Source of the DNA: Rhizobium sp. 16-449-1b
GTDB taxonomy: Bacteria > Pseudomonadota > Alphaproteobacteria > Rhizobiales > Rhizobiaceae
Direction: 5' to 3'
Length of the DNA stretch: 64,000 bases
NCBI RefSeq assembly: GCF_017741935.1
Contig: NZ_JAGHMH010000017.1
Coordinates: 1-64,000 of the forward strand
Shown here: positions 15,127-24,595 of the stretch, piece after piece
Layout: every line of letters starts with the position of its first letter
Position numbering within the stretch: the stretch's first letter is position 1
Notes under the pieces: generated by a model
Told to the model about the DNA's origin: nothing
The model's database searches: none
What the model saw: the letters and a program-made list of their open reading frames with translations, nothing else
Program-made: the position numbers and the translations under genes

Positions 15127-17289
15127 TCACCCACCAATCAACGCCAGCCACTCATCCTCGTCCATCGTCTGGACGCCGAGTTCCCTTGCCTTGTCGAGCT
15201 TCGATCCGGCGCCGGGGCCGGCGACCAGGATGTCGGTCTTCTTGGATACCGAGCCGGCGACCTTGGCGCCGAGGCTTTCGGCGCGCGCCTTCGCCTCGTC
15301 GCGGGTGAATTTCTCCAGGCTGCCGGTGAAGACGACCGTCTTGCCGGCGACGGGGCTGTCGGAAGCGGCGATCTGCTCGGCGGCCTCGGGCGTCACCTCG
15401 TCCAGCAGGCGGCCGACGACGTCGAGATTGCGCGGCTCCTTGTAGAACTCGACGATGGCGCGGGCGACGATCTCGCCGATGCCCTCGACATTGTTCAGGT
15501 CCTGCCAGGCGTCACCGGCCAGTGACGAGGCCTCTTTCATCGCGGTCTCGAAGGCCTCGTAGGTGCCGTAATGGCGGGCGAGCAGCTTGGCGGTGGTCTC
15601 GCCGACATGGCGGATGCCAAGCGCGTAGATGAAGCGGTTGAGCGCGATCGAGCGGCGCTCGTCGATGGCGTCGAACAGCTTCTTGACGCTGACCTTGCCG
15701 AAGCCGTCGATATTCTCGAGTTTGGTGAGCGTAGAGGCCTCCTGCCGCTTCTTCAGCGTGAAGATATCCGGCGCCGTGCGGATCTTCAGCGCCTCGTCCT
15801 CGCTCTCGAAGAAGAAATCGACCTGCTTGGTCCCGAAGCCCTCGATATCGAAGGCGTTGCGCGAAACGAAATGCTTCAGGTGCTCGGTCGCCTGCGCGCG
15901 GCAGACGAAGCCGCCGGTGCAGCGGGTGACGGAATCGAGCTTGCCGGTCTTCTCGTTGCGCTCGCGTACAGCATGCGACCCGCAAACCGGACACGTTTTC
16001 GGAAACACATAGGCCTCAGCCCCCGCCGGTCGCTTCTCCATCACCACGTCGAGCACCTGCGGAATGACGTCGCCGGCACGCTGCACGATGACGGTGTCGC
16101 CGATGCGGATATCGTGATCATCCTCGCGGATGCGCTCGCCGGAATTGCCGATGCCCTTGATGTAATCCTCGTTGTGCAGCGTCGCATTGGTGACGACGAC
16201 GCCGCCGACGGTGACCGGCGTCAGCCGCGCCACCGGCGTCAGCGCGCCGGTGCGGCCGACTTGGATGTCGATGTTTTCGACCGTCGTGAAGGCCTGCTCG
16301 GCCGGGAACTTGTGGGCGGTCGCCCAGCGCGGGCTGCGCGAGCGGAAGCCGAGGCGCTGCTGCAGGTCGAGACGGTCGACCTTGTAGACGACGCCGTCGA
16401 TATCGTAGTCGAGATCGGGGCGCTGAAGGCCGATTTCGCGGTAATGGCCGAGAATGTCCTCGACCGAAGACAGCCGCTTCATCAGCGGATTGATGGGAAA
16501 ACCCCATCGACCGAAGGTCTCGACCGTGCCCATCTGCGTATCCGATGGCATCTCGGAAATCTCGCCCCAGGCATAGGCGAAGAAGCGCAGCTTGCGGCTC
16601 TCCGTCACCTTGGCGTCGAGCTGGCGCAGCGACCCCGCCGCCGTGTTGCGCGGGTTGACATAGGTCTGCTTGCCCTCGGCCTCCATCTGCGCGTTGAGCG
16701 CAAGGAAGTCGCTCTTGGCCATATAGACCTCGCCGCGCACCTCGACGATATCGGGCGCGTCCGCAGGCAGCGTGTTCGGGATCTGCTTGATGGTTTTCAC
16801 ATTGGCGGTAACGTTCTCGCCCGTGGTGCCGTCGCCGCGGGTCGCGGCGCTCACCAGCTTGCGGTTCTCGTAGCGGATCGACATCGACAGGCCGTCGATC
16901 TTCGGCTCGGCGGTGAACGCGATGGAGCCATCGGGCAGTTGCCCGAGGAAACGATAGACCGAGCCGATGAAATCCTGCACGTCCTCGTCGGAAAACGTGT
17001 TGTCGAGCGACAGCATCGGCCGCGAATGGGTGATTGGCGCGAAAGTCGGAAGCGGTGCGGCGCCGACCCGGCGCGACGGACTGTCGTCGCGGATGAGTTC
17101 GGGAAAGCGCTGCTCGATCGCATCGTTGCGCCGCTTCAGCGCGTCGTACTCGGCATCCGAAATCGCCGGCTGGTCCTTGCCATGATAGAGCTCGTCATTG
17201 CTGGCGATCTCGGCCGCCAGAAAGGCAAGCTCTGCGGCGGCCTGTTCTTCGCTCAGGGTTTCGACAGGCGTTTGGTTGGCGGCGGACAT
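15127..17289 (-). CDS. ligA: NAD-dependent DNA ligase
   Basis: The 720-residue enzyme seals nicks in replication and repair. Order of domains: Ia and adenylation domain with the catalytic Lys in E-P-K-I-D-G (about 130), OB fold, four-cysteine zinc finger (C-P-V-C near 430, the other pair near 455-465), helix-hairpin-helix repeats, and a C-terminal BRCT domain (about 640-720) starting AGKTVVFTGSLE. The ATG at 17289 has GGGAG upstream, in a short hairpin. It lies 131 bp after recN in the same direction, at the end of the dcw-lpxC-bamD-recN run. Confidence 0.96.
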   Translation of the reverse strand: MSAANQTPVETLSEEQAAAELAFLAAEIASNDELYHGKDQPAISDAEYDALKRRNDAIEQRFPELIRDDSPSRRVGAAPLPTFAPITHSRPMLSLDNTFSDEDVQDFIGSVYRFLGQLPDGSIAFTAEPKIDGLSMSIRYENRKLVSAATRGDGTTGENVTANVKTIKQIPNTLPADAPDIVEVRGEVYMAKSDFLALNAQMEAEGKQTYVNPRNTAAGSLRQLDAKVTESRKLRFFAYAWGEISEMPSDTQMGTVETFGRWGFPINPLMKRLSSVEDILGHYREIGLQRPDLDYDIDGVVYKVDRLDLQQRLGFRSRSPRWATAHKFPAEQAFTTVENIDIQVGRTGALTPVARLTPVTVGGVVVTNATLHNEDYIKGIGNSGERIREDDHDIRIGDTVIVQRAGDVIPQVLDVVMEKRPAGAEAYVFPKTCPVCGSHAVRERNEKTGKLDSVTRCTGGFVCRAQATEHLKHFVSRNAFDIEGFGTKQVDFFFESEDEALKIRTAPDIFTLKKRQEASTLTKLENIDGFGKVSVKKLFDAIDERRSIALNRFIYALGIRHVGETTAKLLARHYGTYEAFETAMKEASSLAGDAWQDLNNVEGIGEIVARAIVEFYKEPRNLDVVGRLLDEVTPEAAEQIAASDSPVAGKTVVFTGSLEKFTRDEAKARAESLGAKVAGSVSKKTDILVAGPGAGSKLDKARELGVQTMDEDEWLALIGG

Positions 17290-17293
17290 GGCA

Positions 17294-17311
17294 GACTCCC
17301 TTTGAGGAGTC
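17294..17311 (-). promoter_or_regulatory. Short hairpin over the ligA ribosome-binding site
   Basis: GACTCC and GGAGTC form a 6-bp perfect stem with a 6-nt loop, 4 bases upstream of the ligA ATG. The GGAG of the second arm is the likely Shine-Dalgarno. The stem is short and its effect is inferred. Confidence 0.4.
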
Positions 17312-17420
17312 GTTTTCTAGAGCAATTCTCGCCGAGGAAAAAGCGCCGCTTTCTGGTTGTCAGCAACTGGTTGCAGATCAGTCCAATGATTTAACTGGAC
17401 GGACCGTCACTGCCCGCGAC

Positions 17421-19094
17421 CTACTCGCCCGCCGTCAACAACCGCTTGGCGGCCGCCCTCGCCTCTTCGGTCACCGAAGCGCCGGCCAGCATGCGGGCGA
17501 TCTCCTCGGTGCGGTCGTGCGGCTCCATCGTCGCCACGCGGGTGGCGATCTTTTCGGAGCCCTCGGACGCCGGTCCCTTGGAGATCAGGAGATGCGTCGC
17601 AGCACGCGCCGCCACCTGCGGCGCGTGGGTGACGGAGAGAACCTGCACCTTGGCCGACAGCCGCTTCAGCCGCTGACCGATCGCATCGGCGACAGCACCA
17701 CCGACGCCCGTGTCGATTTCGTCGAAAACAAGCGTCGGCGCCGAGCCGCGATCGGCAAGCGCCACCTTGAGCGCCAGGAGGAAACGCGAGAGCTCGCCGC
17801 CGGATGCGACTTTCATGATCGAGCCGGGGCGTGTGCCGGGGTTGGTCTGGACGTGGAATTCGACGACGTCGATGCCCTCTGCCGCAGCCTCTTCCGGATT
17901 GGAGGCGATCTCCACCATGAAGCGGGCACGCTCAAGCTTCAACGCCGGCAGCTCCGCCATGACGGCTGCGGCAAGCGCCTCGCCGGCCTGGTGACGCTTG
18001 GCCGAAACCACTTGCGCCGCCGCCTCATAGGCGACCTTCGCGACGCCGACCTCGGCCTCGAGCTTGGCAAGCTTCTCCTCGCCGGCGTCGAGATCGGCCA
18101 GATCGTTGCTCATGCGGATCGCAAGTGCCGGCAATTCGGTGACGGGCACCGAATATTTGCGCGAGGCGCCGCGCAGCGCGAAAAGCCGCTCCTCGACGCG
18201 CTCGAGTTCCTTGGGATCGTATTCCGTCTTGCGCAGTGCCGCTTCGACTTCCATCTGCGCGTTGGACAGCTGGTCGAGTGCTGCATCAAGCAGCGCCACG
18301 GTGTCCTCAAGCAGGCCGGGCGCCTCATGGCTCTTGCGCTCCAGCCGGCGCACCAGCGAGGCGATATGCGGCACGGGCGAGGCATTGCCGTTGAGGAACT
18401 CGGAGGCTTCGGCGATGTCGCCGGCGATCCGCTCGGCCTTCATCATCTTCTGGCGGCGTTCGGCGAGCTCGTCCTCCTCGCCGTCCTGTGGCGCCAGCTT
18501 GTCGAGCTCCTCGACGGACGAGCGGATGTAATCCGCCTCGCGGGCAGCCGCCTCGACCTTCTCGCGATGCTTCTTCAGCGTCCGCTCGGTATCGCGCCAG
18601 ACGCGGTAGAGCTGCGAGACGCCGGCCACCTCGTCGGCAATGCCGGCGAAGGCGTCGAGCAGGATGCGGTGGGCATGGGTGTCGACCAGCGCGCGGTCGT
18701 CGTGCTGTCCGTGGATCTCCACCAGCATCTGGCCGGCCTGGCGCATCAGCTGCACGCTGATCGGCTGGTCGTTGACATAGGCCTTGGTGCGGCCATCTGC
18801 GCTCTGCACGCGACGGAAGATCAGGTCGCCGTCATCGTCGATGCCGTTGTCGCGCAGCAGCACGCGCGCCCGGTGGTCGGGGCCGACGTCGAAAACGGCC
18901 GTCACCTGCCCCTTGTCCTCGCCGTGGCGGACAAGACCGCCATCGCCGCGCCCGCCAAGGGCGAGCGAGAGGCTGTCGAGCAGGATGGATTTGCCGGCGC
19001 CGGTTTCCCCCGTCAAAACGGAGAGACCCGCCTCGAAGGCAAGATCCAGCCGCTCGATCAGGACGATATCGCGGATCGAAAGCTGGATCAGCAT
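17421..19094 (-). CDS. recN: DNA repair protein RecN
   Basis: A 557-residue SMC-like ATPase for double-strand-break repair. The Walker A motif GETGAGKS is near residue 30. Two coiled-coil arms fill about 150-370, and the C-terminal half has the ABC signature region with S-G-G-E-L-S-R and Walker B LVFDEIDTGVGG. The start at 19094 (MLIQLSIRD) fits the family; an in-frame start 15 codons upstream lies within bamD. Only 5 bp separate it from the bamD stop, so the two are one operon. Confidence 0.95.
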   Translation of the reverse strand: MLIQLSIRDIVLIERLDLAFEAGLSVLTGETGAGKSILLDSLSLALGGRGDGGLVRHGEDKGQVTAVFDVGPDHRARVLLRDNGIDDDGDLIFRRVQSADGRTKAYVNDQPISVQLMRQAGQMLVEIHGQHDDRALVDTHAHRILLDAFAGIADEVAGVSQLYRVWRDTERTLKKHREKVEAAAREADYIRSSVEELDKLAPQDGEEDELAERRQKMMKAERIAGDIAEASEFLNGNASPVPHIASLVRRLERKSHEAPGLLEDTVALLDAALDQLSNAQMEVEAALRKTEYDPKELERVEERLFALRGASRKYSVPVTELPALAIRMSNDLADLDAGEEKLAKLEAEVGVAKVAYEAAAQVVSAKRHQAGEALAAAVMAELPALKLERARFMVEIASNPEEAAAEGIDVVEFHVQTNPGTRPGSIMKVASGGELSRFLLALKVALADRGSAPTLVFDEIDTGVGGAVADAIGQRLKRLSAKVQVLSVTHAPQVAARAATHLLISKGPASEGSEKIATRVATMEPHDRTEEIARMLAGASVTEEARAAAKRLLTAGE

Positions 19095-19099
19095 CGGCT

Positions 19100-19942
19100 T
19101 TAAGTACCGAGGAGTTTCTTGCCGGCTCGCGAAATCCACGAGCCCTGATTTTCACGCGGCTCTGCCCCGTTGTTCTTCAAGAGCTTGTAGGAATCCGCGT
19201 ACCACTGGCTGTCGGGGTAGTTGTGGCCGAGAACGGCGGCTGCCGTCTGGGCTTCCTCGACGATACCCATCGCGTAATAGGCCTCGACCAGACGCGCGAG
19301 CGCCTCTTCGACCTGGTTCGTGTTCGGGTACTTCTCGACGACGATGCGGAAGCGCGAGATGGCGGCAAGGTATTCCTTGCGCTCCATGTAGTAGCGGCCG
19401 ATCTGCATTTCCTTGCCGGCGAGCTGGTCGCGGGCAAAGCGGATCTTCGCCTGCGCGTCGTCCACATATTCGGAATCGGGATAGTTGTCGATCACGGCCT
19501 GCATGGCCTCGACGGTTCTGGACGCAGCACGCTGGTCCTGCGTCACGTCGACGATCTGCTTGGAATAGGTGAGACCGATCAGATACTGCACATAGGCGGC
19601 ATCCTTGGACTTCGGATACTGCGCCATGTAGCGGTTGCCCGAGGCCAGCGCTTCGTCGAGGCGGCCCTGGCGGTACTTCACGAAGGTGCTCATCACCAGA
19701 CCCTTACGGGCCCATTCAGAGAACGGATTTTCGCGGTCGATCGAATCGAACTTGCGCGCGGCTTCCGCCATGTTGCCGGCCTTCATGTTGGCCAGACCCT
19801 GATTGTAGAGAACATCAGGCGGATCGCTCTGCAGGCCGAGCTTGGTAATATCGATATCGGGGTCCGACTGGCATCCGGAAATCAAGGCACCTGCGCTCAG
19901 CACCAGGAGCGATGCGAACAAAGCACGCGCTGTCTTCATCAT
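19100..19942 (-). CDS. bamD: Outer-membrane assembly factor BamD (ComL) lipoprotein
   Basis: A 280-residue outer-membrane lipoprotein of the BAM complex that inserts beta-barrel proteins. The signal peptide ends in a lipobox LISGC, with the acylated Cys at about residue 24. Five TPR-like repeats follow, from L-Y-N-Q-G to the end, including F-x-x-x-E-R-K-E-Y-L-A-A-I. The start is one of two adjacent ATGs (19942 or 19939), with AGGG about 10 bases upstream. It is followed by recN and preceded by the lpxC terminator. Confidence 0.93.
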   Translation of the reverse strand: MMKTARALFASLLVLSAGALISGCQSDPDIDITKLGLQSDPPDVLYNQGLANMKAGNMAEAARKFDSIDRENPFSEWARKGLVMSTFVKYRQGRLDEALASGNRYMAQYPKSKDAAYVQYLIGLTYSKQIVDVTQDQRAASRTVEAMQAVIDNYPDSEYVDDAQAKIRFARDQLAGKEMQIGRYYMERKEYLAAISRFRIVVEKYPNTNQVEEALARLVEAYYAMGIVEEAQTAAAVLGHNYPDSQWYADSYKLLKNNGAEPRENQGSWISRAGKKLLGT

Positions 19943-20193
19943 ACTTTCAGACCCTGCATAACCCATCGGAACATCCCAAGAGCCGCCATCCCTCAACGGC
20001 AGCCACGCCTCGCTGGCGTTTCTAGCCACAAATGCATGGCCAGAGCAACGCATTGATGATGCATTAACGCATTTTTGTGGCGACCCCGCCGATAATCGTC
20101 TGTTTTGTCCGGATAATTCTCGATTATGCCCAGCTAAATATCTGCCGCGAAAGGTCTATCGGGAATCACACTTGGCTGTTGCACATAAAGAAA

Positions 20194-20213
20194 CCGCCTC
20201 CCGAAGGAGGCGG
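20194..20213 (-). terminator. Rho-independent terminator of lpxC
   Basis: CCGCCTCC (20194-20201) pairs with GGAGGCGG (20206-20213) across a CGAA loop. On the minus strand the stem is followed by TTTCTTT. It lies 26 bases after the lpxC stop and separates lpxC from bamD. Confidence 0.8.
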
Positions 20214-20239
20214 CCCTGGCCTAAAGAATGCGACGGAGG

Positions 20240-21196
20240 TCAAGCCGACCAGGGAGCAAATTCAGGAGCGTTGACGCGGATGAAATCGCGCGGCGCGACG
20301 CGCTGGCGCGGTGCCGAGGTCTCGACCACTTCATAGGCGGTCGGATCGCTGAGCAGCGCCTTCAGCGCGTTGGCGTTCATCTTGTGGCCGCCGCGATAGG
20401 AGCGGTAGCAGCCGATGAAGGGAGCGCCGGCAAGCGACAGGTCGCCGACGGCATCAAGCGTCTTGTGACGCACGAATTCGTCCTTGGCGTAACGCAGGCC
20501 TTCGACATTGATGACGGTGTGATCGTCGGAGATAACGACCGAGTTTTCCAGCGACGAACCGAGCGCATGGCCCGAGGCCCAGAGACGTTCGACGTCACGC
20601 ATGAAGCCGAAGGTGCGGGCGCGCGACAGTTCCGACTTGAAGGTGGCGGCGGTCATGTCGCCTTCCCACTTCTGGCGGCCGATCAGCGGCGTGTCGAAAT
20701 CGATCTCGACTTCGAAGCGCATGCCGTCATAGGGACGAAACTCGCTCCACGAACCGCCATGCTCGATGCGAACCGGCTTGGTGATGCGGATGTAGCGGCG
20801 CTTGACGCCGAGCGATACCAGACCCACCTGTTCGATGGCGTCGATGAACGGCATCGAGCTGCCATCCATGATCGGCATTTCGGCGCCGTCGACTTCGATG
20901 ACGACGTTGTCGAGGCCAAGCGCGTAGACGGCGGCCATCACATGTTCGACCGTCGCGACGGAGCGCGCCGGAGAAAAGCCGAGAACAGTGCAAAGGTCGG
21001 TATTGCCGACCTGCGAGGAAACAGCGCGAAGCTCGGTGACTTCGCCGTTGTCATGCATGCGATTGAATACGACACCAGTGTCGGCTTCAGCGGGGTTGAA
21101 GGTAATCGAAACGTCGGCACCCGAATGAACGCCGATCCCCGAAAGAGTGACCGGACGCGATACCGTCGTTTGAAAACCCAACATGCCAATAACCAT
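20240..21196 (-). CDS. lpxC: UDP-3-O-acyl-N-acetylglucosamine deacetylase
   Basis: A 318-residue zinc enzyme for the committed step of lipid A synthesis. Zinc and catalytic residues are visible: His in V-E-H-V-M-A-A (near 79), His and Asp in H-K-T-L-D-A-V-G-D (near 235), and the general-acid His in R-G-G-H-K-M-N. The ATG at 21196 (MVIGML) has AGG 8 bases upstream; the ATG four codons later has none, and the frame extends further upstream without a site. It follows ftsZ on the same strand after a hairpin. Confidence 0.95.
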   Translation of the reverse strand: MVIGMLGFQTTVSRPVTLSGIGVHSGADVSITFNPAEADTGVVFNRMHDNGEVTELRAVSSQVGNTDLCTVLGFSPARSVATVEHVMAAVYALGLDNVVIEVDGAEMPIMDGSSMPFIDAIEQVGLVSLGVKRRYIRITKPVRIEHGGSWSEFRPYDGMRFEVEIDFDTPLIGRQKWEGDMTAATFKSELSRARTFGFMRDVERLWASGHALGSSLENSVVISDDHTVINVEGLRYAKDEFVRHKTLDAVGDLSLAGAPFIGCYRSYRGGHKMNANALKALLSDPTAYEVVETSAPRQRVAPRDFIRVNAPEFAPWSA

Positions 21197-21434
21197 TAAT
21201 CTTGCCTTTATTATCCCTGGCGATCCGCTACGACCCGTATGCCGAAACTCATCCGCCAAGGCTTATTCTCTCCATCGCAGTGCTGCGTCAAGGCGCACGT
21301 AGACGGTTTGTCAGCCCATACATACGTGTGCCCGCTCCGCAATCCAAATCACTGTTTCTTTCGCATTGTTACGAAAGCATGCATTTGAAATCACAAGGCA
21401 ATCAGGCGCAAATCGGAGTGCCTGATACAACAAT

Positions 21435-21456
21435 GCCCGGGAGCGAACTCCCGGGC
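21435..21456 (-). terminator. Hairpin downstream of ftsZ
   Basis: GCCCGGGAG (21435-21443) pairs with CTCCCGGGC (21448-21456) across a 4-nt loop, 28 bases after the ftsZ stop. The minus-strand tail is only partly T-rich (ATTGTTGTAT), so termination may be partial. Confidence 0.6.
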
Positions 21457-21484
21457 TGTTGCGTGGCGATTCTGCGTGTCTTTA

Positions 21485-23206
21485 TCAGTTCGACTGGCGG
21501 CGAAGGAAGGCCGGAATTTCGAGCTGATCGTCTTCCTGCATCATGCGGGCCTGCGGTACGGCACGGCCCTGATCGTCCAGGTTTCCGCGACGCGGAGCAT
21601 AGAGGCTCGCTTCCGGAGACAGCGGGCGGCGCTGCTGCGAGGACGCTGCCGGAGCCGACGTCATCTCAGGCGCGACTTCCTCTTCGCGGCGACCAAGCGA
21701 GTTGGTGATCCGCTTCAGGAGGCCCATCGGACCGCGCTCTTCATGCGCATGCGACACGGGTGCCGGCTGCGAACGATGATCGATCTCGGCCTGAACGACC
21801 GGCGGGAAATCCTCGACCTTCGGCATGCGGACCGGCTGCTGCTGCATGACAGGAGCAGGCTGCTGCAAGACCGGCGCCGGCTGATGCATAACAGGCTGCG
21901 GAGCCGGCTGCTGCATCACGGGTGCCTGCTGCTGGACCGGAGCCGGACGGATGACCGGCGCGGCTTCCGGAGCTGCGAAGATCTTGCTCGCCGGGCGGAA
22001 GGTTTCCTGCGGAGCAGGCTGCTGGTGAACCGGGGCAGCCGCGCGCGGAGCGTGAATGTCGAGTTCGCGTTCCATTTCGGCTTCGGCCATGCGGATGGTC
22101 TGCGCGATCTGGTCGGCCTTCGGTGCCTGCTGCATGACAGGGGCAGGCTGGACTGCGGCCGGAGCCGGAGCAACGGCCGCCGAAGGACGGATAATCGGCT
22201 TCTGGACCGGCTGGAAGGTCTTGCCGGCGTCCTGGTTCATCGCGCGGTCGATGCCGGTGGCGACGACGGAAACGCGGATGATGCCTTCAAGCGATTCGTC
22301 GAAGGTCGCGCCGAGGATGATGTTCGCATCCGGATCGACTTCTTCGCGGATACGGGTAGCAGCTTCGTCGACTTCGAAGAGGGTAAGGTCGCGACCGCCG
22401 GTGATGGAGATCAGCAGGCCCTGCGCGCCCTTCATCGAGGTTTCGTCGAGCAGCGGGTTTGCGATCGCGGCTTCCGCAGCCTGCATCGCGCGGCCCTGGC
22501 CGGAAGCCTCGCCGGTACCCATCATCGCGCGGCCCATTTCGCGCATGACCGAACGAACGTCGGCGAAGTCGAGGTTGATGAGACCTTCCTTCACCATCAG
22601 GTCGGTGATGCAGGCAACGCCCGAGTAGAGAACCTGGTCGGCCATCGCGAATGCGTCGGCGAAGGTCGTCTTGTCGTTTGCGATACGGAACAGGTTCTGG
22701 TTCGGAATGACGATCAGCGTGTCGACCGACTTCTGCAGTTCCTGGATGCCCGCTTCGGCCAGACGCATGCGGCGGCCGCCTTCGAAGTGGAACGGCTTGG
22801 TCACGACGCCAACCGTCAGGATGCCCTTGTTACGGGCAGCCTGTGCAACAACAGGAGCCGCACCGGTGCCGGTGCCGCCGCCCATGCCGGCGGTGACGAA
22901 GCACATGTGGGTGCCGTTCAGGTGATCGACGATTTCGTCGATGCATTCTTCAGCAGCTGCACGGCCGACTTCCGGCTGCGAACCCGCGCCGAGACCTTCG
23001 GTGACGCTGGCGCCGAGCTGGATGATGCGCTCTGCCTTGGTCATCGTCAGTGCCTGGGCATCCGTGTTGGCAACGACGAAGTCGACGCCCTGGAGACCAG
23101 CGGAGATCATGTTGTTGACAGCGTTGCCACCGCCACCGCCGACGCCGAACACGGTGATGCGCGGCTTCAGCTCAGTGATATCTGGCGTATGCAGCTTGAT
23201 AGTCAT
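21485..23206 (-). CDS. ftsZ: Cell division GTPase FtsZ with long C-terminal linker
   Basis: The 573-residue tubulin homologue forms the division ring. The GTPase core (1 to about 320) has the G-G-G-G-G-N-A-V-N-N motif near 24, the tubulin signature GGGTGTGAAP near 115, and the T7 loop N-L-D-F-A-D. A linker of about 230 residues, rich in Gln, Pro, Ala and Val, then leads to the C-terminal peptide L-E-I-P-A-F-L-R-R that binds FtsA. The long linker is typical of Alphaproteobacteria. The ATG has AAGGAACGGG upstream. It follows ftsA after 57 bp. Confidence 0.97.
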   Translation of the reverse strand: MTIKLHTPDITELKPRITVFGVGGGGGNAVNNMISAGLQGVDFVVANTDAQALTMTKAERIIQLGASVTEGLGAGSQPEVGRAAAEECIDEIVDHLNGTHMCFVTAGMGGGTGTGAAPVVAQAARNKGILTVGVVTKPFHFEGGRRMRLAEAGIQELQKSVDTLIVIPNQNLFRIANDKTTFADAFAMADQVLYSGVACITDLMVKEGLINLDFADVRSVMREMGRAMMGTGEASGQGRAMQAAEAAIANPLLDETSMKGAQGLLISITGGRDLTLFEVDEAATRIREEVDPDANIILGATFDESLEGIIRVSVVATGIDRAMNQDAGKTFQPVQKPIIRPSAAVAPAPAAVQPAPVMQQAPKADQIAQTIRMAEAEMERELDIHAPRAAAPVHQQPAPQETFRPASKIFAAPEAAPVIRPAPVQQQAPVMQQPAPQPVMHQPAPVLQQPAPVMQQQPVRMPKVEDFPPVVQAEIDHRSQPAPVSHAHEERGPMGLLKRITNSLGRREEEVAPEMTSAPAASSQQRRPLSPEASLYAPRRGNLDDQGRAVPQARMMQEDDQLEIPAFLRRQSN

Positions 23207-23263
23207 GGTACCCGTTCCTTCTCTTTATGGCCGCATCGCCACGCCGGCCAATTCACTCAATTT

Positions 23264-24595
23264 CTAGAAGCTTTCCTTCAGCCACTGGCCCATCCGGGCG
23301 AAGCGGCTGCTATTTCCGCCAAGCGACATGAGCAGACCGCTCTGTGACGCATGTGTTTCCTGGTCCGCAACCTGCGGATAGATCATCAGGCCGACCGCCG
23401 TCGAAAAGGCCGGACCCTTGGCAGCGGTCGGGAGACCCGAGACGCCCATCGGGCGGCCGATACGGACGTTGCGGGCAAGGATCTTGCGGGCAACGTCGGC
23501 AAGGCCGGTCAGCTGGCTTGCGCCACCTGTCAGCACGACGCGTTTGCCGACGATCGGGCTGAAACCCGAGCGCTGGATGCGGTCGCGAATGAGTTCCATC
23601 GTCTCCTCGATGCGGGCGCTGACGATCCGCGACACCAGTGCGCGCGGCACCTGCGTCGGCAGATCGCGGTCGTCCTCGCCGATCGGCGGGATCGAGATCA
23701 GCTCGCGCTCATCGGAAGAGTTCCCCATGGCCGAGGCATGAACCACCTTCAGACGCTCGGCGTCCTCGATGCGGGTCGAAAGGCCACGGGCGAGATCCGT
23801 GGTGACATGATGACCGCCGAGACCGACGGCATCCGTGTGCACCAGCTTGCCTTCGGCAAAGACCGAGATCGTCGTCGTGCCGCCGCCCATGTCGATCGCA
23901 GCGCAACCGAGTTCGACTTCGTCGTCAACCAGAGCGGCAAGACCGGAGGCGTAAGGCGTCGCCACGATACCTTCGACGGAAAGATGCGCGCGGTTGACGC
24001 TGAGCTCGAGGTTCTTCAGAGCCGTGCGCTCGGCGGTCACGACATGCATGTCGACGCCGAGAACATCACCGTACATCGACAACGGGTCGCGAATGCCGCG
24101 TTCGCCGTCGAGCGAGAAACCGGTGGCCAGCGAGTGCAGCACGGCGCGATCCTGGCGCAGCGACTGCTGGCAGGCTGCCGCCAGAACCTTCTTCAGATCG
24201 TTCAGCTCGACTTCCTGGCCGCCGAGATCGATGGTGGCGGTGTAGATGTCGCTGGTGAGCCGTCCGGCCGTCAGATTGACGATCAGGCTCTCGACGGTGA
24301 GGCCGGCCATGCGCTCGGCGGCATCGACCGCGAGGCGGATGACGCTTTCCAGCGCATCGAGATCCGAGATCGCGCCGGTCTTGATACCGCGCGAACGCTG
24401 ATGGCCGATGCCGATGATTTCGATGTTATGCGTGCGACCGGGGAGGATCTGGCTCTCCTCGCGCGGCGTCAGCCGGCCGATCATGCAGACGACTTTCGTC
24501 GAACCGATGTCGAGCACGGAAACGACATGCGACCGCTTGGACGAAAGCGGCTTCAGGCGCGGCAATCCAAAATGGGACGAACCGAACAAGCTCAT
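23264..24595 (-). CDS. ftsA: Cell division protein FtsA
   Basis: A 443-residue actin-like ATPase that tethers FtsZ to the membrane. Phosphate 1 motif LDIGSTK near residue 28, phosphate 2 motif DMGGGTTT near 235, and an adenosine motif VVLTGGASQ near 355 are present. The last 12 residues (R-M-G-Q-W-L-K-E-S-F at the end) form the amphipathic membrane-targeting helix. The start overlaps the ftsQ stop by 4 bp (ATGA), and ftsZ follows. Confidence 0.96.
   Translation of the reverse strand: MSLFGSSHFGLPRLKPLSSKRSHVVSVLDIGSTKVVCMIGRLTPREESQILPGRTHNIEIIGIGHQRSRGIKTGAISDLDALESVIRLAVDAAERMAGLTVESLIVNLTAGRLTSDIYTATIDLGGQEVELNDLKKVLAAACQQSLRQDRAVLHSLATGFSLDGERGIRDPLSMYGDVLGVDMHVVTAERTALKNLELSVNRAHLSVEGIVATPYASGLAALVDDEVELGCAAIDMGGGTTTISVFAEGKLVHTDAVGLGGHHVTTDLARGLSTRIEDAERLKVVHASAMGNSSDERELISIPPIGEDDRDLPTQVPRALVSRIVSARIEETMELIRDRIQRSGFSPIVGKRVVLTGGASQLTGLADVARKILARNVRIGRPMGVSGLPTAAKGPAFSTAVGLMIYPQVADQETHASQSGLLMSLGGNSSRFARMGQWLKESF

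Noticed and set aside
15571..19103. Two long plus-strand ORFs opposite ligA and recN
   Set aside because: Shadow composition rich in Arg, Asp, Val and Leu; minus-strand genes have all catalytic motifs.
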